Shown here in pieces: positions 45,985 through 54,355 of a stretch of 64,000 nt of DNA. Under the pieces are notes generated by a model, which did no database searches, was not told the DNA's origin, and was given only the letters and a program-made list of their open reading frames with translations. Source of the DNA: a virus; IMG/VR virus record IMGVR_UViG_3300026118_000002, positions 1 to 64,000 of that record, one strand, 5' to 3'. The translations under genes and the position numbers were made by a program. How positions within the stretch are numbered: the stretch's first letter is position 1; every line of letters begins with the position of its first letter.

Positions 45985-46008
45985 AGCACAAATGCACTGA
46001 ATGATCAA
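45980..46008 (-). promoter_or_regulatory. Promoter of the nuclease gene
   Basis: Leftward TTGATC (46008-46003) and TATAAT (45985-45980) lie 17 bp apart, with the TG extension. The start near 45973 falls inside the 20-bp inverted repeat. Confidence 0.7.
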
Positions 46009-46010
46009 TG

Positions 46011-46036
46011 TTTTATGGCGTTGTTATGCCATAAAA
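46011..46036 (-). terminator. Hairpin after membrane-protein operon
   Basis: TTTTATGGC pairs with GCCATAAAA over 9 bp, loop of 8, immediately after the stop of the gene ending at 46037. The A/T-rich stem base gives a T-run leftward. Confidence 0.6.
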
Positions 46037-46570
46037 CTACTCTAGCGGCTGATAGGACAGATCGGGGTCATTGTGAAATATCGCCCGTGTCGGGCGCTGT
46101 GCAATCGGAGTTAGAGTCTCGGATGACTCTGCCAGCGCTTCGTCTTTTGCGCGTAGTTTTCGCATCAATACAGTGAAGTCGTTATAGTTGCCACCAACCA
46201 AGCTGTAAATCTTTTTGCCGCTGTACGCGGGCTTCCCCGTTGATATCATCTGTCCTGCAAGGATCGTGACTATCTCCTCATATGTTAAGTCTGAAGGAAC
46301 GGATGCGAGATCGAAGCCCGCTGTATCAGTACCAGATACCGATACAGATACCGGTACCTCTTTTTTGATACCAGACCTCTGTGGCTGGGTCGCTACCTGC
46401 TGATCGAATGCCGGAGAACTACACACACACATCGGTTCGCCCTGATAAGGCCTTACAACCTCAGCATCATGAATAATGCCATAGTCCTCTAAAATAGGCC
46501 GCGCGATATAGAACCACAGCCAACCGGCAATGATGATCGCGACGAAGATACCGAACAAAGCAGCGACCAT
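46037..46570 (-). CDS. Membrane-anchored protein, 177 aa
   Basis: One N-terminal membrane segment (MVAALFGIFVAIIIAGWLWF) and a soluble domain with a helical C-terminal part (LTYEEIVTILAGQMISTGKP; NDFTVLMRKLRAKDEAL) that resembles a small DNA-binding or replication-initiator winged helix. It is in a group of membrane proteins (46037-48167). The role is unknown. Confidence 0.65.
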   Translation of the reverse strand: MVAALFGIFVAIIIAGWLWFYIARPILEDYGIIHDAEVVRPYQGEPMCVCSSPAFDQQVATQPQRSGIKKEVPVSVSVSGTDTAGFDLASVPSDLTYEEIVTILAGQMISTGKPAYSGKKIYSLVGGNYNDFTVLMRKLRAKDEALAESSETLTPIAQRPTRAIFHNDPDLSYQPLE

Positions 46571-46580
46571 AGCGACCCCC

Positions 46581-47105
46581 TCAGTCGTGCCGCACCGCGA
46601 TGAACTCTGGCAGGACATCTCCCGCGACGATTAGCAGTGCGGCAAGGTACCAGGCGACAAGCGCATTCAGTGGTGTCCAATATGCCTGGACATTATAGTA
46701 CACTGAAATGCCGAGCGCCACAAGATACAACGCCCACCAGCGCTTGTCACGGCGCGAGAATTGACGCGCACCATACTGTACCAGAGTTAGGACAACCTGA
46801 ACACCGACTGCCAGCACTAGCATTATCGGCGCGGCGGCTACGTCCTGAATAAGGCGGAACGGCGCGGCAAGCGGTGCGGGCTTGCCGATCTGTCCGTAGA
46901 ATGTGCCGAATACAGACAGGATGACGAGCGCAACAACCGCAGTATAGAGCAGTGCGATAAAGGCGCGCTCGATTGCTGCTGGCCGCAAGAAACCTAGACG
47001 TGATTTCCCGTGCTGCTTAGACTCTATCGCCTCACTCCGCACCGGCGATGCATGGCGCGGCTTCTCCGCTGCCTGTCGGCGCTGCTCTGCTGCCTGATCG
47101 ACCAT
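46581..47105 (-). CDS. Polytopic membrane protein, 174 aa
   Basis: A basic cytoplasmic N-terminus (about 45 residues) is followed by four hydrophobic segments (FIALLYTAVVALVILSVFG; IMLVLAVGVQVVLTLVQYG; WALYLVALGISVYYNVQ; LVAWYLAALLIVAGDVL). It may insert in the membrane with its neighbours. No family is recognised. Confidence 0.7.
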   Translation of the reverse strand: MVDQAAEQRRQAAEKPRHASPVRSEAIESKQHGKSRLGFLRPAAIERAFIALLYTAVVALVILSVFGTFYGQIGKPAPLAAPFRLIQDVAAAPIMLVLAVGVQVVLTLVQYGARQFSRRDKRWWALYLVALGISVYYNVQAYWTPLNALVAWYLAALLIVAGDVLPEFIAVRHD

Positions 47106-47117
47106 ATACTTGCCTCC

Positions 47118-47327
47118 TTAAAAGCTCACATCGCGCCAAGAGTAATACCGAATGTCGCCGCCATAAAGTTGCACGCCTATCTGTTCACGTCCGTCGGGAT
47201 TCAGATCAACGATCGCGCCGTAACCGTCTGGCGTCAGAACATCCTCATCACCGACGGTGTAGTCGGTCCTGCCAATAGATATACGGGCGGGCTTACCTGT
47301 TTCTTGGCTCGGCCTGTAGGTCAGCAT
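47118..47327 (-). CDS. Small beta-rich protein, 69 aa
   Basis: Short strands and turns (ARISIGRTDYTVGDEDVLTP; AIVDLNPDGREQIGVQLYGG; YYSWRDVSF) suggest a small barrel such as an SH3-like fold. It lies between two membrane-protein genes. The function is unknown. Confidence 0.6.
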   Translation of the reverse strand: MLTYRPSQETGKPARISIGRTDYTVGDEDVLTPDGYGAIVDLNPDGREQIGVQLYGGDIRYYSWRDVSF

Positions 47328-47351
47328 CGTTCTATTTCTCCTTCGTACTGC

Positions 47352-48167
47352 TCACCTTGCTATCAACTCAGGCAGTCGCCGCCGAATGGTGCTCACACTC
47401 GCGCCGCTTAGTGTCGCCAACTGCTCATAGGTCAGTCGGTAGCGTGCCACTTCGATTATCTCAACTTCCATCGGTGCCGGGCGATTGCTCATCTCACGCC
47501 GCAACCGCTCAACCTCCTGTCCGGCAAGTGCGCAGGCATGTTCAGCCGCCCCCCGCGTCTGCTCAATAAGTGTTCGCGCCTGTTCAAGCTGCTGCTCATA
47601 GCTGCTCAACTGCCGTTCAGTCAGTGCCAGCTTCTGCTCAAGCTCTGCTCGCGCCTGTTCACTCGCGCGCACCCGAATATCCACATACTGCCAGAAGATC
47701 ATCAGCCAAAACGCGAGCACCTTCATCGGCGCGTCATAGCCGCCGCGCAGCATGCGCCAACGCGCCGTGAATGCCGTCAAGAACACGAACAGCAGCGCAG
47801 GGAACACCCCCGCCGCAATTGTCGCCAGTAGCCAGCCGTAGCCGCCCGCGCGTAGTGCGGCATACGTGCCCGGCAGCGATGCCTGCACAAACAGATCAGC
47901 GCCGTGCGCGTAGTTCGTGCCGCTCGTTGCAACCAAGAGGACGATCGTCAACAGCGTCAGCCGACGACGCCATTGCGGGATGGCGATCGTCGCCAGTTCC
48001 GCGCCGACCGCGCCGATCTCGAACACGACCACCGCCGGCTTGCCCCACGTCTCGCCGTGGAATAACTCCATGGCTATCAGTGTCGCCGGGATAGACACTG
48101 ATAGGCACAGAAAGGCAACGATGCCAAAGAACCAGAGCGCCATATCTTTACGCGGTTGTGTGGTCAT
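47352..48167 (-). CDS. Membrane protein with coiled coil and C-terminal HTH, 271 aa
   Basis: Four or five membrane segments (first at residues 10-33, last near 155) are followed by a coiled coil (ASEQARAELEQKLALTERQL to about residue 220) and a C-terminal helix-turn-helix (YRLTYEQLATLSGASVSTIR, then RRLPELI). The arrangement would place a DNA-binding head at the end of a rod attached to the membrane, so it could tether phage DNA. Parts seen; role inferred. Confidence 0.7.
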   Translation of the reverse strand: MTTQPRKDMALWFFGIVAFLCLSVSIPATLIAMELFHGETWGKPAVVVFEIGAVGAELATIAIPQWRRRLTLLTIVLLVATSGTNYAHGADLFVQASLPGTYAALRAGGYGWLLATIAAGVFPALLFVFLTAFTARWRMLRGGYDAPMKVLAFWLMIFWQYVDIRVRASEQARAELEQKLALTERQLSSYEQQLEQARTLIEQTRGAAEHACALAGQEVERLRREMSNRPAPMEVEIIEVARYRLTYEQLATLSGASVSTIRRRLPELIAR

Positions 48168-48283
48168 TCACTCTCTCCATTCGCCTGTCGTACCGCCTTC
48201 TCGAACATCGCCCGCATCTCGGCAGCATTCGCCTCCAGATCGCCGCCGGGCATGCGCTGGATTGACGGGTCGCTCGTGATCAT
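48164..48283 (-). CDS. Microprotein, 39 aa
   Basis: It starts at ATG 48283, four bases inside the previous gene, and its TGA overlaps the ATG of the membrane-HTH gene. The helix NAAEMRAMFEKAVRQANGE is polar. Both-sided coupling supports it. Confidence 0.5.
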   Translation of the reverse strand: MITSDPSIQRMPGGDLEANAAEMRAMFEKAVRQANGESE

Positions 48284-48636
48284 CCGCTTGCCTCCTGTCC
48301 CTTCTCGCCTTCTTCAGCCTTCGTCCGCAGGCCCGCCGTCGCCCGCCGCACATCGTCGTTTGTCGGCGTGGCAGCAACGGAGTCATCGTCTACTTCACCA
48401 CAGGCAGCCAGCGCATCAGCCACAATCCGCCGCGCGCCGATGATCGACTTCATCTGTCCTGTCTGCCGAAGCGCTGCACATAGCCATGTGATCTCCGTAT
48501 CATGGCGCGCAAGCTCAGCGATCAGATAGTCAATATCAGCAGGCGCATTGCGGGCGAACACACCCGCAGCATGATAACTGCCTCGTTCAACGCGCGCCGC
48601 ATCTAGCCGCGCCTTGATTTCATCGATTCTGTTCAT
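48280..48636 (-). CDS. Hypothetical coiled-coil protein, 118 aa
   Basis: AGGAG precedes ATG 48636. The sequence DEIKARLDAARVERGSYHAA and DIDYLIAELARHDTEITWLC is a familiar type of small phage helical protein. It overlaps neighbours on both sides. The function is unknown. Confidence 0.6.
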   Translation of the reverse strand: MNRIDEIKARLDAARVERGSYHAAGVFARNAPADIDYLIAELARHDTEITWLCAALRQTGQMKSIIGARRIVADALAACGEVDDDSVAATPTNDDVRRATAGLRTKAEEGEKGQEASG

Positions 48637-49057
48637 TGTGCTCCTCGCATGCTTTATACGCCGCGCGCCCGATGGCGAGCGCCAGCGTTTCGGCGGATGT
48701 CCACTCGCACGGTGACTCGTCTTGGGGAGCACCGCGTGACCGAAAGATACAGCGATAGAGATCGGTAGGAAGTAAAAGCGGCGTTTGTAGTTGACACCGG
48801 TACCCGAGCGCTTCCATGCGATCGATGATCAAGAGCGCTGTCACGCGATCTCCACTCAAAGGACGTGGCGCATCCGCCCGACGCGTCGGTACAGGACGCA
48901 GCGAACAATCACCGGGCAGGCACCCGATGCTCTGCTCTGCCGACAGCGGCCAGCCGCAGACCCGACAGAGCGACTCATCCCACACGATGCCCATCACGAC
49001 CCGCTCGATCAGCGCGTCGAACTCAGGACCAGCAGGCATCTCGTCTATGTTGATCAT
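48620..49057 (-). CDS. Phage ABA-sandwich domain protein, 145 aa
   Basis: DEMPAGPEFDALIERVVMGI near the start and SAETLALAIGRAAYKACEE at the end are the characteristic edges of the phage ABA sandwich family. Between them lie a zinc-like CRVCGWPLS and CLPGDC. ATG 49057 follows a purine-rich site. The biochemical role of the family is not known. Confidence 0.75.
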   Translation of the reverse strand: MINIDEMPAGPEFDALIERVVMGIVWDESLCRVCGWPLSAEQSIGCLPGDCSLRPVPTRRADAPRPLSGDRVTALLIIDRMEALGYRCQLQTPLLLPTDLYRCIFRSRGAPQDESPCEWTSAETLALAIGRAAYKACEEHNEQNR

Positions 49058-49290
49058 TGGCTTTTCTCTTTTGCTATACGCCGATACACCGCCATGCACC
49101 GACGGCAGTCATTGAAGTCGGCAGGCGCATAATCGTGCGTCTCGAAATCCCACCATACACGCATATACGAAACCCCACAAAGCGTATGCCCCGGCTTGCC
49201 GTAATCATAGCCCTGCATGTGGATGACCGTGCGATTATCAGGGTTGCCCCATAACGGGCGCTGAGACCAACACACTGGCGTACACATCAT
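49054..49290 (-). CDS. Cysteine-rich protein, 78 aa
   Basis: It has the pattern C-x3-C near the start, a HTLCG turn and CRRC near residue 64, enough for one zinc site. ATGA overlaps on both sides. The function is unknown. Confidence 0.55.
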   Translation of the reverse strand: MMCTPVCWSQRPLWGNPDNRTVIHMQGYDYGKPGHTLCGVSYMRVWWDFETHDYAPADFNDCRRCMAVYRRIAKEKSQ

Positions 49291-49463
49291 CGTCCCTCGC
49301 TCACGCGCGGCCAGCCCGCACCGAACCCGTAATGGTTCTCAGCCCACGGCGACGCCCACACCGCACGCCGCGCCGCCTCTGGATCGTTCGCTAGCAGCGC
49401 GGCGACGATCTCACGATAGGCGGGATACGACAGCGTCTGAAGTGTCGCCGCCATGCCATCCAC
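49287..49463 (-). CDS. Hypothetical protein, 58 aa
   Basis: It starts with GTG 49463, or ATG 49454 three codons later. The sequence YREIVAALLANDPEAARRAV and HYGFGAGWPR is a helix followed by a loop. It overlaps the next gene by ATGA. It carries no clear ribosome site, perhaps because the HNH gene was inserted just upstream. Confidence 0.5.
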   Translation of the reverse strand: MDGMAATLQTLSYPAYREIVAALLANDPEAARRAVWASPWAENHYGFGAGWPRVSEGR

Positions 49464-49468
49464 GTTGA

Positions 49469-49960
49469 TTATTCAACAGTAATATCTTTCCACTTCTTGT
49501 TGCTTACAATAAGAAAGATATTAGCCTGCGTGACACCAAACATTCGCGCTAGTTCAGTTTGTCGATAACATCCCGTCGCATACAATCTTCGGATATCACG
49601 AACCCTTGACCAGTCAAGGACGGCTGCGGGGTTTAGCTCGCCGGACAACCCAACCGCACGCCCTTTTGCTTTTTTGTCTCGGTTATTGTCGCTATATGTA
49701 CCTTTGAACAAATGTGCGGGATTACAGCATGAGCGGTTGTCACATCGGTGCAGGACACATAAATCAGCAAGATCATTATGTGTCAAGATATAGGCAATAC
49801 GGTGGGCGTACTGAACCCTACCGTCCCACCGGACATGTCCATATCCAGACTTACCATGTGCCCCCATCCAGTTCCAGCATGCATCACTACCCTTACCACA
49901 ATCAACCCTTAACCAAAAGTTATCCTGTATACATGCACGTTTTTTCACTTCTTCCTCCAT
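49469..49960 (-). CDS. HNH homing-type endonuclease, 163 aa
   Basis: The core VLHRCDNRSCCNPAHLFKG is an HNH_3-type metal and catalytic motif, preceded by an AHRIAYILTHND helix. A C-terminal HTH (QTELARMFGVTQANIFLIVS) would give DNA specificity. Base composition is less GC-rich than its neighbours, suggesting independent entry as a mobile nuclease gene. It overlaps the end of the lipoprotein gene by 16 bases. Confidence 0.85.
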   Translation of the reverse strand: MEEEVKKRACIQDNFWLRVDCGKGSDACWNWMGAHGKSGYGHVRWDGRVQYAHRIAYILTHNDLADLCVLHRCDNRSCCNPAHLFKGTYSDNNRDKKAKGRAVGLSGELNPAAVLDWSRVRDIRRLYATGCYRQTELARMFGVTQANIFLIVSNKKWKDITVE

Positions 49961-50538
49961 TCCTGTCCAAACAAGACACCGCCACCATATCTATTACTTG
50001 ACCAGGGGCTTGCGATAAGTGCCCGATAAGCGAGGTCGGGGTTGTTCGTCTGTAGTCCGGTAACAATATCGTCGTAAAGGCCGTTGGTGAGTGTCGCTAC
50101 CGTGGCCGCCATACCGCTTTCATAATCAGGATAGGCCTTTACGCCGTCACTATCAATAGTCGCATATGCCCCATAGCCGGGCATGGTTGAGTTTAGCCAG
50201 TTATTGCGTTCCCATGCGCTGCTATATCCGCAGTTATGCATACATCCATCTTCAGCAAGCGACCATTCCACAAGCATCGCCACTGTCGTCGGGCTGGGCT
50301 GCGTATTGCCGAGATGCCGCAAGAGATCGACCGCCCACGCATCCCGCGATACGCTTCCATCGCCCGCCGCCGTCTCGGCATCGCTCTGCGCGACCGAAGA
50401 CACCGCACGGGGCACTGAGGTGGCTTGGCGTGGCGATATGCGCACGAGGTAGTTGCCGAGCGGCGTAGCGACCTGATAGGCGCTGGCGCAGCTTGTCAGC
50501 AGGAGTGCGAGTGTGAGTGTGGTGAGGGTGCGAGTCAC
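49945..50538 (-). CDS. Lipoprotein with lysozyme-like domain, 197 aa
   Basis: GTG 50538 overlaps the RNA ligase stop. LALLLTSCAS near residue 17 is a lipoprotein signal. The domain (DLLRHLGNTQPSPTTVAMLV; WSLAEDG; GVKAYPDYESGMAATVATL; ALIASPWSS) resembles the lysozyme-like domain in tail and lysis hydrolases, with Glu in WSLAEDG as possible catalyst. It may be a lipid-anchored wall hydrolase or exclusion factor. Its presence in the early region is unusual. Confidence 0.6.
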   Translation of the reverse strand: MTRTLTTLTLALLLTSCASAYQVATPLGNYLVRISPRQATSVPRAVSSVAQSDAETAAGDGSVSRDAWAVDLLRHLGNTQPSPTTVAMLVEWSLAEDGCMHNCGYSSAWERNNWLNSTMPGYGAYATIDSDGVKAYPDYESGMAATVATLTNGLYDDIVTGLQTNNPDLAYRALIASPWSSNRYGGGVLFGQEWRKK

Positions 50539-51242
50539 GAGTCGCCTTTCCAGGTATTCCACACAGGCGGCTCCCTGCTAATTTCGGGAAGATAGATGCC
50601 ATCGATCTTGTCAGGACGAACGTACTTCACAAGGAAGTCAACGACACCGCGCCGCTCAACGCGCCAAACTACACCCTCGACAACATCAAGCGCCCCGTGA
50701 CCAGAACAGACAACCGCGTCTAATGCCTGCTCTAACCCGAAAGCACCCCCTTGATGGAGGAGTCGTGGCGTCACAACTTCAGCCCGCCCCGCAACTGACA
50801 GTAGCATCTCGTAAGGAAGTCGTTGTGCGTCAACCATCAGATCAAGAGCAACGAAGGGCTCGTGCGGTAGCGCGTATCGTGTGCTATGCGCCTGTATTAG
50901 CCACTCCCCCACCAAGCGCTCACCATCGTTCAGTACCGAGAGGAAGCGCCGTTCGTTCGCCTCTACCCACCGTGCAAAGCGATGGTGCTGCTCATGTGGC
51001 GATGTATCGGCAAGATAACCAGCGCGGGTGAGCGCGAATAATTTCCCGCCGAGCCGCGCAACGCCGACGTTTGAGCCGTCAAGCTTTTCAGTAGCAATGA
51101 CAACATCGTGTCGATCTCGCGTGCGCTCACACGCGATTCGCGCTTGCCCTTCATGGCAGTGATGATCGCCCGGCCCCATCCGACTGCCTGGCAAGTGCGC
51201 AATCGACCCGTAGTTCTTTCTGTTCAGTGGCTTGTTCGCCAT
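50535..51242 (-). CDS. RNA ligase (Rnl2-like), 235 aa
   Basis: The nucleotidyltransferase motifs are in order: TEKLDGSN with adenylated Lys53, GEWL with Glu113, EGVVWRV with Glu189, and FLVKYVR with Lys206. It seals RNA ends using ATP, for example to repair tRNAs cut by host anticodon nucleases. No polynucleotide kinase gene is visible in the window. AAGGGA precedes ATG 51242. Confidence 0.85.
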   Translation of the reverse strand: MANKPLNRKNYGSIAHLPGSRMGPGDHHCHEGQARIACERTRDRHDVVIATEKLDGSNVGVARLGGKLFALTRAGYLADTSPHEQHHRFARWVEANERRFLSVLNDGERLVGEWLIQAHSTRYALPHEPFVALDLMVDAQRLPYEMLLSVAGRAEVVTPRLLHQGGAFGLEQALDAVVCSGHGALDVVEGVVWRVERRGVVDFLVKYVRPDKIDGIYLPEISREPPVWNTWKGDS

Positions 51243-51270
51243 CACACATCCCTTCGGAAATCTTCGGATT

Positions 51271-51978
51271 CTACGTGAGCCGCCGGAAGGCGATGACCCA
51301 CACAAACCGATTCGACTCAAATGAATAGCCGGGCTTGCCGTGCATCGAATCCCACGCTAATTGGAAATAGGCGCGTGGATACAGTTCGTCTTGCGGATCG
51401 CGTGGGCAGTACGCGGCTGCCCACGCCCCGATGCCTTCCGCCTCAGCGTCTTCGTCTGTGATCGATTGAATCCGCTGCACACTCACGCTCATGACTTCGT
51501 GTGTGATGCGCGATGCCCAACGCGGCATGAAGATAGATGCGCAGTGCGATGTCTGCTTGTGGTGCGTCCATACGATCATCGCCGCATCGTCGGCGCGGTC
51601 GCATCCAACCGGTTCATCATCGGCACGAAAGCGCCATTCGCCCGCTTCGTTCTCGTACATAGACTCACGAGTCCAGAGATGGTCTCCTACGACGCCGTAC
51701 GGACACCGGGCATGCCACAAGCCACCCTCGCAGTACCATTCGCCCGATTCCTCGTCAAACAGGATTTTGTCAGTATCCGGCCCGGTGAGTCCGATGATGA
51801 TGCCGCGATCTCGAATGGTCAGTCCTTTTATGATTCGCCGCGTCTGCCACTTGAGAGGCAGTGCTGCATTGATCGACTGCGCAGGCCATGTGCCGATCTT
51901 CGTGTTCAGAATCGCGCGTATCATCTCGCCTCGGAAGAGGATCGGACGCTCGCGTACCTTCGTTGCTGTTGTCATCAT
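51271..51978 (-). CDS. ASCH-domain protein, 235 aa
   Basis: ERPILFRGEMIRAILN near the start, WQTRRIIKGL, GDHLWTRESMYE and SIFMPRWASRITHEVMSVSV near residue 160 follow the common phage ASCH-domain pattern. ASCH folds are related to PUA and bind RNA or modified bases. The stop-start overlap with the membrane protein gene is ATGA. The role is unknown. Confidence 0.75.
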   Translation of the reverse strand: MMTTATKVRERPILFRGEMIRAILNTKIGTWPAQSINAALPLKWQTRRIIKGLTIRDRGIIIGLTGPDTDKILFDEESGEWYCEGGLWHARCPYGVVGDHLWTRESMYENEAGEWRFRADDEPVGCDRADDAAMIVWTHHKQTSHCASIFMPRWASRITHEVMSVSVQRIQSITDEDAEAEGIGAWAAAYCPRDPQDELYPRAYFQLAWDSMHGKPGYSFESNRFVWVIAFRRLT

Positions 51979-52706
51979 TTCCCCACTCCCACGCTCACAC
52001 GCGCGCCATCACTTCCGACATGGGCCTGCACATCTATCCCCGCTACGGGCGTACACCCCGCACCGCCATACGCCAGATCGAGCGCACACGCTGCCGCCCG
52101 CTCATCCGCCTCATGCTTGCGCCAATAGTCGCTATTCGCCAGCGCCCGCGCCATCAGCGCTGTGTCACCGCCCGATGGATCGACCGGGCGAATGACGACC
52201 GTCGGCAGTTCAGCGCCGATAGGCACCGGCGTCGCAGCAGCAGGATTGCCGCCGCTCGCCTGATCGACCGCGTTCGCCAGCGTATCCACGTCTGAGACGC
52301 TCGCCACATCCGCCGTCGGCAGCGGTAGCGCGGTCGGCTCTGCGAGCGGCGCGGCAGTGACGACAATGTACACCGGCGCTGACGTGGGCTGCGCTGACAC
52401 AAGCGGCGCACTCACGGGCTGCTGTGGCGCGCGGGGCGGAGTCGGCGCTGCCGCTGTCGCTAACGGGACGGTCGTCGGTGCGGCATCCACGCGCGTGATA
52501 CTGATGACGCCGCTCGTGCTCAGCGCGGCGAAGATGAACACCACAAGCGCCATAAGCGCGAGCAGGCCGAACACCACGCCGAACAGGCGCGCGGGGCGGC
52601 TTGTGCGGGGCGCTGACTGCGGTGAAACTGCGGTGGGCTGCGGCGGCGCTAAGAGCACCTGGATAAGCGCCGCGCGCTGCTCTGGCGTGAAGTCGGATAT
52701 TGACAT
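51975..52706 (-). CDS. Single-pass membrane protein with Pro/Ala-rich region, 243 aa
   Basis: A short cytoplasmic start, one membrane segment at about residues 42-65 (GVVFGLLALMALVVFIFAAL), then 90 residues rich in Pro, Ala, Thr and Val, and a C-terminal part with a Cys pair. The long disordered part would lie outside the membrane. The function is unknown. Confidence 0.65.
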   Translation of the reverse strand: MSISDFTPEQRAALIQVLLAPPQPTAVSPQSAPRTSRPARLFGVVFGLLALMALVVFIFAALSTSGVISITRVDAAPTTVPLATAAAPTPPRAPQQPVSAPLVSAQPTSAPVYIVVTAAPLAEPTALPLPTADVASVSDVDTLANAVDQASGGNPAAATPVPIGAELPTVVIRPVDPSGGDTALMARALANSDYWRKHEADERAAACALDLAYGGAGCTPVAGIDVQAHVGSDGARVSVGVGK

Positions 52707-53011
52707 TACGCATTCTCCTTATCAATCAACTCTGTAAGCGCGGCGATGCACTCCGCCGCAGTTACACTGCCATCTCGTCCATCGACCGCGTGAACGAAAC
52801 GAGCAGTCCAGGTAGGCACGCGACCCACGACAGTGCCACGCGGCCCCCACGCGGTGTCGAAGGAAATGCCGACGCACTCGCCCAGTGAGCGCTGCCAGCA
52901 GGCAACTGGACATCCATGCGGGGCACCGGTGGTGCCGAGCACATCTGTCGGCGCGTGAGAATCTACCCACGCGCGAAAGTCTTCCGCACTCCAATCCAGT
53001 CGAGACGTCAT
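52706..53011 (-). CDS. Hypothetical protein, 101 aa
   Basis: The sequence (WSAEDFRAWVDSHAPTDVLG, then CPVACWQRS and SVTAAECIAALTELIDKENA) is a typical small alpha/beta phage early protein. TAATG overlap joins it to the next gene. The function is unknown. Confidence 0.6.
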   Translation of the reverse strand: MTSRLDWSAEDFRAWVDSHAPTDVLGTTGAPHGCPVACWQRSLGECVGISFDTAWGPRGTVVGRVPTWTARFVHAVDGRDGSVTAAECIAALTELIDKENA

Positions 53012-53058
53012 TACTCACGCGCCCTTCTCGCCCGTAAAAGATTAGGCATCGCCAGGTC

Positions 53059-53355
53059 TCAGTTACCTACAACCTTCGACCAATTAACCTCGCTGATCGT
53101 CGCATCGGCATTCCCCGCGCGCAGCAGCGCCGCAAAGCCCGCCTGGATATGTGGCGCTAGCAGCATGCATTCGCCGTGAGCACGGATGCCGATCATCAGC
53201 GCGGGATTGCTCTTGATAAACTGCGTCACCGCGCACTCCACACACATGCCGCCGTTCGCGACCGTGTCGCGCCGCAGCAACTGCGCATCGGCGTTGTGCG
53301 ACGACTGCTCTTGGAGCGCGACGTTGCAGCGCGGGCAGTGGACGGCGTTAGACAT
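53059..53355 (-). CDS. Zinc-binding protein, 98 aa
   Basis: CPRC near residue 8 and CVECAV near residue 38 would bind zinc; the rest is helical. ATG 53355 overlaps the previous stop (TGATG). The function is unknown. Confidence 0.6.
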   Translation of the reverse strand: MSNAVHCPRCNVALQEQSSHNADAQLLRRDTVANGGMCVECAVTQFIKSNPALMIGIRAHGECMLLAPHIQAGFAALLRAGNADATISEVNWSKVVGN

Positions 53356-53564
53356 CACGGCTTCCTCTTCCGCGCCAACCGAGAGGCGCGAGACAACGCA
53401 CGTAGCCGATCTGTCGGCGAGAGTGTGCCCCATATCGCGCGATTCATCCCTTTGGACTCAACAACGTCCATGACAATCTCAAGCTCACTCCGCGCCGAGT
53501 CTGTGTTCGCGCGGATTGCCTCTGCGATGACTGCGATCAGTTGCTCTCGAAACGATGACCGCAT
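53355..53564 (-). CDS. Hypothetical protein, 69 aa
   Basis: Helical and basic at both ends (MRSSFREQLIAVIAEAIRAN; RLRALSRASRLARKRKP). A G-rich ribosome site lies seven bases before ATG 53564. It may bind nucleic acid. Confidence 0.6.
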   Translation of the reverse strand: MRSSFREQLIAVIAEAIRANTDSARSELEIVMDVVESKGMNRAIWGTLSPTDRLRALSRASRLARKRKP

Positions 53565-53578
53565 GCGCCTACCCCCCC

Positions 53579-53791
53579 CTACGCGCTCATCGTGAGCGTC
53601 GCTGACTGCTGCGCTCGCACACACGCACAGAACAAGCGCGCGTAGTGCTCACTTACAAAATCAGCGACCGGATTCATTGGCACGCCGTCATCGTCATCGA
53701 ACACCATCCAGCCGCTCAATTCTTCGTTGCAGCCAGCGTCTGGCGCAAAGAGCCAAAAATCACCAACCTTCTCCGGCTCGTCATTGTCCAT
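53579..53791 (-). CDS. Acidic small protein, 70 aa
   Basis: Strongly acidic (MDNDEPEKVGDFWLFAPDAG; VFDDDDGVP), similar in style to the 61-residue gene at 43596. It overlaps the preceding gene by 11 bases. The function is unknown. Confidence 0.55.
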   Translation of the reverse strand: MDNDEPEKVGDFWLFAPDAGCNEELSGWMVFDDDDGVPMNPVADFVSEHYARLFCACVRAQQSATLTMSA

Positions 53792-53969
53792 CGTACTCCC
53801 TCCGTAGCGGCTCCTGTTGCGGATGCTTTAGCCGCCATTCGAGATAGTCAGCGTACTGCTCTAGTTCGCGTAGATAGACGAAGAGCCGCGAGCTTTCCCA
53901 CGTGCCATTCCTGGCACGCTTAGGGCGCGGCATCGACATCGGCGGTGCGCCGTCCGTATTGCGTTTCAT
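53781..53969 (-). CDS. Hypothetical protein, 62 aa
   Basis: A basic start (MPRPKRARNGTWESS) and helix (VYLRELEQYADYLEWRLKH). The start is uncertain: ATG 53969 overlaps the previous gene by 50 bases, while ATG 53939 overlaps by 20. No ribosome site decides. Confidence 0.5.
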   Translation of the reverse strand: MKRNTDGAPPMSMPRPKRARNGTWESSRLFVYLRELEQYADYLEWRLKHPQQEPLRREYDGQ

Positions 53970-54261
53970 AACCGATCAGTCGCTCTCGTTCTCTGACAAG
54001 CCCCTCGGCGTACATCAGAAGATCGTCGTAGTCCCACAAGGCATCGGCGTTGCGCAGTCGCCCTGCGCGATTGCGGAGCGAGCGAATAATCACTAGTAGA
54101 CGATTGATCTCACCACGGAGATATGCACGTCCAGCGGCATCATCTGAGCAAAACCAAGGTCGTCGCTCCGTATCATAGACAACCGTGTGCGCAACCCCAT
54201 CACGTATGGCGACGCTGTGCGCGCTCAGCGCCATTCCACACATAGCACACTGATCACTCAT
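53920..54261 (-). CDS. Hypothetical protein with zinc-like start, 113 aa
   Basis: CAMCGMALS near residue 5 and FCSDDAAG near 37 look like half of a treble-clef finger; the rest is a long helix (LRGEINRLLVIIRSLRNRA). It precedes the basic 62-residue gene. The function is unknown. Confidence 0.6.
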   Translation of the reverse strand: MSDQCAMCGMALSAHSVAIRDGVAHTVVYDTERRPWFCSDDAAGRAYLRGEINRLLVIIRSLRNRAGRLRNADALWDYDDLLMYAEGLVRERERLIGYETQYGRRTADVDAAP

Positions 54262-54355
54262 GTCTCTCGCCTCCGATCAACACCTCTCGCCCGCCCGTCG
54301 CGGCATGCAGCGCGTACGTTGCGGGGCGGTGTGGTGCCTAGTCACAGGCTTGCGT

